Of a stretch of DNA of 9,283 nucleotides, positions 1 through 5,434 are shown in pieces. Every line of letters begins with the position of its first letter. The stretch's first letter is position 1. Position numbers and translations under genes: made by a program. This DNA is from Burkholderiales bacterium (GTDB lineage: Bacteria > Pseudomonadota > Gammaproteobacteria > Burkholderiales > Burkholderiaceae_D). The stretch is taken from assembly GCA_016197345.1 (NCBI GenBank), contig JACPVY010000554.1:1-9283 (forward strand). The letters run 5' to 3'. Below the pieces are notes generated by a model. It was not told the origin of the DNA. It searched no databases and saw only the letters and a program-made list of their open reading frames with translations.

Positions 1-80
1 AGCACAGTGCGCGATTTGAACGCCTTTTCCTCGAAAAATGGCTCGCTAGATGCTGGGCTGTTTTCTGTTTTTTCTTGCAT
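1..80 (-). CDS. N-terminal fragment of a leftward gene, product not identifiable
   Basis: Reading leftward from an ATG at 80-78, the frame stays open for 26 codons to the window edge and begins MQEKTENSPASSEP. The visible part is polar and acidic, like a flexible cytoplasmic N-terminus, and contains no recognisable domain. An AGAAAG element on the minus strand (plus positions 87-92) lies about six bases before the ATG and could be a weak ribosome binding site. The gene is divergent from birA. In related Burkholderiales an MlaE-type ABC transporter permease is often found beside birA, and a soluble polar N-terminus would fit that, but this is inference from neighbourhood only. It could be any protein. 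Confidence 0.55.
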   Translation of the reverse strand, partial: MQEKTENSPASSEPFFEEKAFKSRTV

Positions 81-118
81 GATTTGCTTTCTGGATAAAG
101 AGAACCCCGTGGTGGAAT

Positions 119-136
119 GCTAGCGGCAGCGCTAGC
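119..136. promoter_or_regulatory. perfect 7-bp inverted repeat in the divergent intergenic region
   Basis: GCTAGCG (119-125) and CGCTAGC (130-136) are exact reverse complements separated by the four bases GCAG. The repeat lies 38 bases upstream of the leftward gene's start codon. It could be an operator for a dimeric regulator or a hairpin in the leader of the leftward transcript. No T-run follows on either strand, so it is not a standard terminator. The core GCTAGC is common across this window, which weakens the case for a specific operator. Confidence 0.35.
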
Positions 137-156
137 CTAACCAATAACCCAACAAT

Positions 157-162
157 TATAAT
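157..162 (+). promoter_or_regulatory. candidate -10 box TATAAT
   Basis: The sequence TATAAT is a perfect match to the sigma-70 -10 consensus and is followed by GCG, a context often seen in betaproteobacterial promoters. No good -35 box lies 16-18 bases upstream. Because the surrounding bases ATTATAAT are nearly symmetric, the box could also be read on the minus strand towards the divergent gene. If used rightward, the leader of birA would be about 190 bases. Confidence 0.3.
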
Positions 163-317
163 GCGCTCGCCGTCAAATTGAGTTTGCACAGGCGGATTTA
201 CAGTGAATTGGCAAAAACCGTCAGAAATATGTACCTAGGTCGCCAACTTGCTGGCATTTTTTCACATCGCGCTGCAAATTGGGGCAAAGCACGCTAATTT
301 CAACCGCACTTACACGG

Positions 318-323
318 TAAAAT
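318..323 (+). promoter_or_regulatory. candidate -10 box TAAAAT close to birA
   Basis: TAAAAT matches five of six bases of the -10 consensus and, like the box at 157, is followed by GCG. A start of transcription near 330 would leave a leader of about 27 bases before the birA ATG. The region 16-18 bases upstream is AT-rich but holds no clear -35 match. The TTGACA at 341-346 is too close to the start codon to act as the -35 box for this gene. Confidence 0.25.
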
Positions 324-356
324 GCGTTTCGCTTCTTTATTTGACAACACCATCGC

Positions 357-1196
357 ATGAGTTCCAGCCTGCTCGCCGCCCCCGCTATCCGCGCTGCCTT
401 ATTGGCAATGCAACCCAGCGCACACCCGCGCGCACGCCAAACGGACATCGTCGTCGTCGCCGAAACGGGTTCGACCAATGCCGATTTGCTGGCGCAGGTC
501 GATGATTTGCATGGTCCTAGCCTATTGCTCGCCGAAAGCCAAACCGCCGGGCGCGGGCGCATGGGCCGTAGTTGGCATTCCGCTCCGCAACAGAGTTTGA
601 CGTTTTCCCTCGCCTGGCCATTTCGCTTAGCCTTGCACCAAATGCTAGGTCTGCCGCTTGCCGTCGGCGTTGCGCTAGCACAAGCGCTTGCGGCCTATGG
701 TGTGCAAGTGCAGCTAAAATGGCCGAATGACATCTTAAAAGATGGCAAAAAACTTGCCGGCATTTTGCTCGAAAGCACCCATAGCAGCCATGATCCCGAT
801 ACCACTTGGGCCATCATCGGGGTCGGCATGAATTTACAAGTTCCGCCCACGCTAGAGGCCCAGATTGGCCAAGCGGTCGCCGATGCGCCATGGTTAGCGC
901 AGCTTGATCGCAATACCTTAGCGGCGCATTTACTCCACCATTTAGCGTCGGTCTTGGAGCAATTCGAGCAAGCTGGTTGGCCATCGTTTATCGAGCAATG
1001 GCAGCAATTACACGCATTTAATGGGCAAGATGTGGTGATTCTGGAACAAGGCAAAGTACTCCAGCAAGGCCGCGCGCTTGGGGTCGACGCGCAAGGACGA
1101 CTGCTATTAGCAACTAGCGCTGGCGTTGAAACCGTTTTAACCGGCGATGTATCGCTACGTAGCCAAGCACAATATCAGCAAATGCTGGAGAAATAA
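357..1196 (+). CDS. birA: biotin--[acetyl-CoA-carboxylase] ligase, without N-terminal HTH
   Basis: The 279-residue protein activates biotin with ATP and attaches it to the carrier lysine of biotin-dependent enzymes such as acetyl-CoA carboxylase, in the cytoplasm. Family motifs are all present: GSTN at 38-41, the biotinyl-adenylate loop QTAGRGRMGR at 62-71, KWPND at 121-125, KKLAGIL at 131-137 and GVGMN at 155-159. Residues from about 221 to 268 form the small C-terminal SH3-like domain. E. coli BirA is 321 residues with a winged-helix repressor domain in front; here only about 30 residues precede the catalytic core, so this is the monofunctional kind and should not repress biotin genes by itself. 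The ATG at 357 has no obvious Shine-Dalgarno sequence. It was chosen because it gives a normal short N-terminus. The stop is one base from the coaX start. Confidence 0.95.
   Translation: MSSSLLAAPAIRAALLAMQPSAHPRARQTDIVVVAETGSTNADLLAQVDDLHGPSLLLAESQTAGRGRMGRSWHSAPQQSLTFSLAWPFRLALHQMLGLPLAVGVALAQALAAYGVQVQLKWPNDILKDGKKLAGILLESTHSSHDPDTTWAIIGVGMNLQVPPTLEAQIGQAVADAPWLAQLDRNTLAAHLLHHLASVLEQFEQAGWPSFIEQWQQLHAFNGQDVVILEQGKVLQQGRALGVDAQGRLLLATSAGVETVLTGDVSLRSQAQYQQMLEK
1187..1190 (+). promoter_or_regulatory. ribosome binding site that sets the coaX start
   Basis: GGAG lies within the last codons of birA, seven bases before the ATG at 1198. This favours 1198 over the upstream in-frame ATG at 1147, which would add 17 non-family residues and overlap birA by 50 bases. 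Confidence 0.7.
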
Positions 1197-1197
1197 G

Positions 1198-2001
1198 ATG
1201 TATTTATTGATAGATAGCGGCAATACGCGGATTAAATGGGCGTTCGTGACGAGCGCCAGCTTAGCCGCGACACAACCCGGTGCATGGTTGGCGCAAGGTG
1301 CGGTGCGGCATGCAGAGAGTGCGCAATTAGCCTCGCAATGGCAAGCACATCTCTGCGCTGAATTATCCGGCGTCTTGATTGCGAATGTCGCTGGGGCAAC
1401 TGCGCGCAACGCTATTTCACAGCAATTAAGCCTCGTTTCGCCGCATATTCAACCCCAATGGTTTAGCTCGCAAGCACAGGTTGCAGGTGTGCAGAATCGC
1501 TATGCCGAACCCACTCAGCTAGGTTGCGATCGCTTATGTGCGGTGATTGGTGCGCAAGCAATGCTGCCGGGAAAAAATCTGCTGATCGCCAATTGCGGCA
1601 CGGCGACGACCTTAGATGGTTTGCAAGCCGATGGCCAATTCATCGGCGGCATGATCTTGCCGGGGCTCGCGCTGATGGCGCAGTCTTTGGCACGCAATAC
1701 GGCGCAATTGCCGCAAGTCAGCCCAGATAGTCAATTGCCGCATAGCTTTGCCGACAACACGCAAGATGCCATCATCAGCGGCTGCGTCACCGCCCAAGCC
1801 GGGGCGATAGAAAAGGCCGTGCGTGAGTTTGAGCATCGCTTAGCGCAGCCTGTGCATTGCGTACTCTCCGGCGGGGCTGCTTTCGCCCTCGCGCCTGCGC
1901 TGACAATCGCCCATCAAATGCTGGATAATCTCGTTTTGCTTGGCCTACATCGCGTGCTGCAAGCACAAGGTGGGGTTATCGCGCTAGCGCCACCGCTTTA
2001 A
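1198..2001 (+). CDS. coaX: type III pantothenate kinase
   Basis: The 267-residue enzyme phosphorylates pantothenate, the first step of coenzyme A synthesis, in the cytoplasm. Type III kinases belong to the ASKHA fold, need a monovalent cation and are not feedback-inhibited by CoA. Motifs seen: the N-terminal phosphate loop LLIDSGNTRIKWA at 3-15 with Asp6, the LGCDR segment at 108-112 with the catalytic-type Asp111, NCGTATTLD at 132-140 (nucleotide binding), FIGGMILPG at 148-156 and LSGGAA at 223-228. The length is usual for the family. The start is fixed by the GGAG site at 1187. The gene follows birA with a one-base gap, so the two are almost certainly cotranscribed and translationally coupled. 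This birA-coaX pairing is common in betaproteobacteria. Confidence 0.95.
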   Translation: MYLLIDSGNTRIKWAFVTSASLAATQPGAWLAQGAVRHAESAQLASQWQAHLCAELSGVLIANVAGATARNAISQQLSLVSPHIQPQWFSSQAQVAGVQNRYAEPTQLGCDRLCAVIGAQAMLPGKNLLIANCGTATTLDGLQADGQFIGGMILPGLALMAQSLARNTAQLPQVSPDSQLPHSFADNTQDAIISGCVTAQAGAIEKAVREFEHRLAQPVHCVLSGGAAFALAPALTIAHQMLDNLVLLGLHRVLQAQGGVIALAPPL

Positions 2002-2032
2002 AACGCACATCGCTCACACCGTTAGGATAAGT

Positions 2033-2785
2033 ATGTTGAAATTTTTCTTTTTCACGCTGTTAGCTACAAATGCCGCACTTTTCGCGTGGCATCGGGGCTA
2101 TTTAAATGACATTATCCCTTCCGACCGTGAGCCAGCGCGGCTCCAAAATCAATTAAATCCCGGCAAAATCAAGTTGATGAGTGCTAGTGCGGCGCAAACC
2201 GTCTTAGCCGCCGCGGCACAAGAAAATGGTGAACGCCTGCCGCCTGAAAGCAGTGCGAGTACACCTAGCGCGAATGGAACACCAGCAGCCACACCCGCCC
2301 CTACGCCAGAGAAAAAAGCAGAGGCCATCGCCTGCACCGAAATCGGCAATTTCTTACCGAATGATGCAAAACGCTTTGAAAACCTCTTAAGCGCGCTTGC
2401 GCTAGGCGAGCGCCAATCGCGCATCAATGTGCAAGAGGTCGCGAGCCATATGGTGTATATCCCCTCGCAAGGTAGCAAGGAAGGCGCAGATAAAAAAGCG
2501 GCCGAATTGCGCAGTTTAGGCATTACTAATTTTTATGTCCTGCAAGATAATTCCGCGCTACGCTGGGGCATTTCGCTCGGCATTTTCAAAACCGAAGAAG
2601 CGGCGCAACGCCATTTAGCAACCCTGAACAGTCAAGGTGTACGCACCGCCAAAGTCGGCGCCCGCAATTCGACCACGAATAAAGTCGCCTTCCAATTACG
2701 CAATATTGATTTAGATGCCAGAGGCAAGCTGGAAAAAATCAAAGCAGGCTTTCCTAATCAAGAGATGAAGGCGTGTAGCAAATAA
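2033..2785 (+). CDS. membrane-anchored SPOR-domain protein
   Basis: The 250-residue protein starts with a hydrophobic segment (residues 3-19, rich in Phe, Leu and Ala) that looks like an uncleaved signal anchor. A low-complexity linker rich in Ala, Pro, Ser and Thr follows (about 50-95), then a C-terminal domain with the SPOR pattern at about 138-210, including paired YIPSQGSKEGADKKAAELRS and ISLGIFKTEEAAQRHLATL segments. SPOR domains bind peptidoglycan stripped of stem peptides at the division septum. Most of the protein is probably periplasmic. Cys101 and Cys248 flank the folded part and could form a disulfide. AGGA at 2024-2027 lies five bases before the ATG. The gene is 31 bases after coaX and likely belongs to the same operon. 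The exact cell-wall role is not known; it is not a recognisable FtsN, DamX or DedD. Confidence 0.8.
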   Translation: MLKFFFFTLLATNAALFAWHRGYLNDIIPSDREPARLQNQLNPGKIKLMSASAAQTVLAAAAQENGERLPPESSASTPSANGTPAATPAPTPEKKAEAIACTEIGNFLPNDAKRFENLLSALALGERQSRINVQEVASHMVYIPSQGSKEGADKKAAELRSLGITNFYVLQDNSALRWGISLGIFKTEEAAQRHLATLNSQGVRTAKVGARNSTTNKVAFQLRNIDLDARGKLEKIKAGFPNQEMKACSK

Positions 2786-2800
2786 GCCGAATTCGGGCCG
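2786..2800 (+). terminator. weak hairpin after the SPOR gene
   Basis: Directly after the stop codon lies the 10-base palindrome CCGAATTCGG (2787-2796), followed by a T-rich but broken stretch (2801-2818). The stem can be only three or four pairs with an AATT loop, so it is a poor intrinsic terminator. Transcription may read on into the next gene. Confidence 0.15.
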
Positions 2801-2910
2801 CTTGTTCAATTATTTTGTAACAGTCCCGGCTCCAAACCACAGAAAATCGGTTCTTTATTTGCAGAAACTGGAGTACGACTACTTTCGCTCATTTTTTGTG
2901 ATTTTGGGTG

Positions 2911-2919
2911 TGCTAGGAT
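2911..2919 (+). promoter_or_regulatory. candidate extended -10 promoter for the two-gene cassette
   Basis: TGCTAGGAT fits the TGnTAnnAT pattern of an extended -10 element and sits about 40 bases before the ATG at 2960. The region 17 bases upstream is only a T-run (TTTTTT), so there is no proper -35 box. A separate promoter here would fit with the cassette being an insertion independent of the birA operon. Confidence 0.25.
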
Positions 2920-2959
2920 TGCAGCTCTGATCGTACATCTCCACCGTATTCACTTAAAA

Positions 2960-3745
2960 ATGGTACAAGCACAAGCTCTTAGCAGGGCCGAACAGGCGCT
3001 TACTGAAATCATCAGTCTAATGGCTGGTGGCGCTCCTTTGCCAGAATTTACGCGTGTTAAAGCCAAGCGAGCTGCAAACGCGTCTCTGCAAATTGATCCT
3101 TTGCGTGCGTACACTGTGCTGGGATTAGTCGCCGCTGATGAATGGGATGAGGCCGCCATTCATCGCCATTTTCACGCCGCTATTGCGCTTCCCAACTCTT
3201 CTGAAGTGTTGGCACAAGTACATTCCAACTATGCGGCTGCTTTAGAGCGGATTGGCCTGCAATTGGACGCATCGTCTCAAACAATTATTGCCAGTGACCT
3301 ATGTCCTACGGTTTTGTCCACTCTCCAAGAAGCAATTAATGAAACTGCGAAGTCTGGCCAATTCCGCAAGGCCAAGGAATTAATCGAAACATTTGATTTA
3401 CGCTCGCCCAATCGATCCTGCGAAACTAAACAGGAAATTCTTCGCGCCAACGAAATTCTGCAAGAACACAACTTGGATGATGAATTCACCATACGTTGTA
3501 ACGAAGTGCTCTTTGCGCTCTTGCGTGAAAGAAAAATCTACTCACCACGCATGAAGATCGATGCCACCACGATAGCCGGGACTATTTACTGCCATTTTTT
3601 AGTGAATTTGCCGCTTGAAAGAGTACTGGAGCTTGAGGATGAACTCACGCCCCTGCTGTATGACGCAGTACCAAACTTTGCCCCCAGCATTTACTGGATA
3701 GGCTTTGATTGCTTGCATAAAACCTTTATCCACCATGAGCATTGA
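2960..3745 (+). CDS. hypothetical TPR-like helical protein, first gene of a two-gene cassette
   Basis: This 261-residue protein has no signal peptide or membrane segment and is predicted by eye to be mostly helical. Residues 50-104 look like tetratricopeptide-type helices (a LGLVAADEW segment, then a SNYAAALERIGL segment). A second helical hairpin lies at about 117-147. The last 60 residues turn hydrophobic and beta-like (TIYCHFLVNLP at 208-218) and end in a His-rich tail. I recall similar TPR-like proteins encoded just upstream of HEPN-like genes, but cannot name the family. The ATG at 2960 is the first possible start in its frame after the SPOR stop and has no Shine-Dalgarno sequence. The gene overlaps the next by 11 bases. 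Sampled lines are about 40-47% GC, lower than the flanking genes. A role as protein partner or antitoxin for the downstream protein is inference. Confidence 0.7.
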   Translation: MVQAQALSRAEQALTEIISLMAGGAPLPEFTRVKAKRAANASLQIDPLRAYTVLGLVAADEWDEAAIHRHFHAAIALPNSSEVLAQVHSNYAAALERIGLQLDASSQTIIASDLCPTVLSTLQEAINETAKSGQFRKAKELIETFDLRSPNRSCETKQEILRANEILQEHNLDDEFTIRCNEVLFALLRERKIYSPRMKIDATTIAGTIYCHFLVNLPLERVLELEDELTPLLYDAVPNFAPSIYWIGFDCLHKTFIHHEH

Positions 3746-4106
3746 ACCACGCAATTTTCTGGCTACAGCCAAGCGGCTAGCGCAAACCAATGATGAGGCT
3801 GATCTACGCAGTGCCGCCAAACAAGCCTTACCACCGACGATGCAATTGAAGGATGCGTCATTGAACGCATCAAGCTCGCACGAAGCGGTTATTGATGCCG
3901 TTGAACGCTGGAGCAATCAAATAGCACCAGGCAGAACCGAAGCGAAAAAGATGGCCCGCAAGCTACCCAATTTGAAGAGAATTCGCGTCCAAGCCGATTA
4001 CAAGCTACAGCAAGATTTTTCCGATATCGATGCCAAGCGCGCCCTAGCGGAAGCAATGTCCGTGATCAACAGCGCCAACATTGCGGCAAGCAGATCGCCA
4101 CAATAG
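3735..4106 (+). CDS. small HEPN-like protein, second gene of the cassette
   Basis: The 123-residue protein opens MSIEPRNFLATAKRLA and ends with LKRIRVQADYKL (80-91) followed by a long helix. These resemble the first and last helices of HEPN-superfamily proteins that begin PxDFLxxAxxL and end LRxxRxxADYxL, with a SHEAVI segment (48-53) between. HEPN proteins are often RNases or partners in toxin-antitoxin and defence systems. The usual middle motif (RSAxSRAYYAAFH) is unrecognisable: residues 25-38 read RSAAKQALPPTMQL. No RNxxxH catalytic motif is visible; the equivalent place reads RVQADY. It may therefore be inactive, non-catalytic or damaged. The ATG at 3735 overlaps the upstream stop by 11 bases, suggesting coupled translation. 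An in-frame ATG at 3705 would add ten residues and a 41-base overlap, and is less likely because family members start near the NFL segment. Confidence 0.6.
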   Translation: MSIEPRNFLATAKRLAQTNDEADLRSAAKQALPPTMQLKDASLNASSSHEAVIDAVERWSNQIAPGRTEAKKMARKLPNLKRIRVQADYKLQQDFSDIDAKRALAEAMSVINSANIAASRSPQ

Positions 4107-4150
4107 AACACGGATTTGCACCCACCACCATTTAGCCCCACAATGGCCAT

Positions 4151-5389
4151 ATGGTCACCCTTCCCCAACTCCTGATCGCCTTCGGTTGCGGCCTCATTAT
4201 TGGTATTGAGCGCGAGCGCCGCAAAGGGCTAGGCTATCGCCGCGCATTTGCTGGCGTGCGGAGCTTTGCGTTGACTTCAGTATTGGGGGTCTTGGCAAAC
4301 TCTATGCAATTGGCCTTGGTCGGCGGTTTGCTGATTGTCGCCTTATGCGCCATTTCGTATTGGCGCAAAGAGCCAGACGATCCCGGCATTACGACGCAGT
4401 TAGCGCTTTTTATCAGCTTTTTGCTGGGGGCTAATGCTTTGCATAATCCCACCGTGTCGGCAGCAGCAGCGGTGATCACCGCGATGACGCTGCATTGGCG
4501 TAACGATGTCCACCGCTTTTTGCGGGTGCAATTAAAGGCCAGCGAATTGCGCGATGCGCTGATGCTCGCAGCAGCAGCGCTAGTCGCCTTACCGCTGTTA
4601 CCCAACGAATCCCTACCTTGGCTGATGGGCGCGAATCCACGACGTTTATGGGGCTTGGTGGTGGTGTTGATGTGTTTGCAAGCGGCAGGCTATGTTGCGC
4701 TACGCATTACTGGCCCACACTTAGGCTTAGCGCTCTCGGGATTTGGCTCTGGCTTTGTTTCCAGCACGGCAACCACGGCCGCCATGGGCCTACGCGCAAA
4801 AGAACAGCCAGAACTGATCCAAGCGTGCGTCGCTGGAGCCTTACTTTCCACCGTGGCCACCTTTCTCCTCTTGCTAGTGGTCACGCTAACGATAGCGCCA
4901 TCGCAATTGAGCACGCTAGCGCCATCCTTTCTTTCCGCCTTGTTGTGTGCTTGCTTAGTCGCTGGCGCTAGCCTGCTTGGCAAACATCACTCGGGCAAAT
5001 ATGTGCAACCGCACGGGCATGCTTTTAGCATACGCCAAGCAATCGCGTTTGCCTTGATTTTGACCTGCGCTACCGCCGCTGTCGCCTTCGCCCATAACTA
5101 CTTCGGCGCGACTGCGGTATTGCTGGGCGCAGCGCTGGCTGGTTTAGTTGATGTCCACGCAGCGGCAGGTTCCTTGCTATCACTGGTCGATAGCAAGGGT
5201 ACGCTCAGCCAAGCGAATTGTTTGCTCGCGTTGTTACTTGCTATCAGCAGTAATACCGCTAGCAAGATGATCGCCGCTTGGCTGGCAGGCAACAAAGCAT
5301 ATGCGTGGCGTACCAGTAGCGGGCTTTTGCTTATCTTGCTAGCGGCTTGGCTCCCCTATTTGTTGCACTTGCTATGGGCCTTGCCTTAA
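4151..5389 (+). CDS. MgtC/DUF4010-type multi-pass membrane protein
   Basis: This 412-residue protein is highly hydrophobic with roughly ten to twelve membrane segments. Its N-terminal third matches the MgtC/SapB-type pattern: GLIIGIERERRKG (14-26) followed by AGVRSFALTSVLG (34-46). The rest matches the DUF4010 type, with the glycine/serine-rich GFGSGFVSSTATTAAMG (197-213), GLVDVHAAAGSL (331-342) and SNTASKM (367-373) segments in conserved positions. It lies in the inner membrane. The family is usually described as possible transporters or membrane regulators, but no substrate is established, so none is assigned. The ATG at 4151 lacks a Shine-Dalgarno sequence; the frame already begins with the first membrane helix there. 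It follows the HEPN-like gene by 44 bases but returns to the higher GC of the housekeeping genes, and it is convergent with the giant leftward gene (45 bases apart). Confidence 0.85.
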   Translation: MVTLPQLLIAFGCGLIIGIERERRKGLGYRRAFAGVRSFALTSVLGVLANSMQLALVGGLLIVALCAISYWRKEPDDPGITTQLALFISFLLGANALHNPTVSAAAAVITAMTLHWRNDVHRFLRVQLKASELRDALMLAAAALVALPLLPNESLPWLMGANPRRLWGLVVVLMCLQAAGYVALRITGPHLGLALSGFGSGFVSSTATTAAMGLRAKEQPELIQACVAGALLSTVATFLLLLVVTLTIAPSQLSTLAPSFLSALLCACLVAGASLLGKHHSGKYVQPHGHAFSIRQAIAFALILTCATAAVAFAHNYFGATAVLLGAALAGLVDVHAAAGSLLSLVDSKGTLSQANCLLALLLAISSNTASKMIAAWLAGNKAYAWRTSSGLLLILLAAWLPYLLHLLWALP

Positions 5390-5398
5390 ATTGCGGCT

Positions 5399-5416
5399 CT
5401 CGCCCGCTTACGCGAG
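5399..5416. terminator. possible short hairpin between convergent genes
   Basis: CTCGC (5399-5403) pairs with GCGAG (5412-5416) around an eight-base loop in the 45-base space between the two convergent stop codons. Neither strand has a T-run behind it, so it is at best a weak terminator; its position is the main argument for it. Confidence 0.2.
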
Positions 5417-5434
5417 CACGATCACGCCATTTCC

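Noticed and set aside
242..262. GCCA/TGGC hairpin followed by six T bases upstream of birA, like a leader terminator.
   Set aside because: The stem is only four pairs with a six-base loop, too weak to call a terminator or attenuator.
341..346. TTGACA as a consensus -35 box upstream of birA.
   Set aside because: It is 11 bases from the birA ATG, so its -10 would fall inside the gene, and there is no -10 match there.
1147..1197. Longer coaX start at the in-frame ATG at 1147.
   Set aside because: The added 17 residues are not family-like, and the good GGAG site seven bases before 1198 supports the shorter start.
2786..2959. The gap between the SPOR and TPR-like genes is stop-free in the same frame, as if a stop-codon read-through could fuse them.
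   Set aside because: A 58-codon open stretch arises by chance in several percent of cases, the translation shows no domain or conserved pattern, and the TAA stop has no visible read-through signal.
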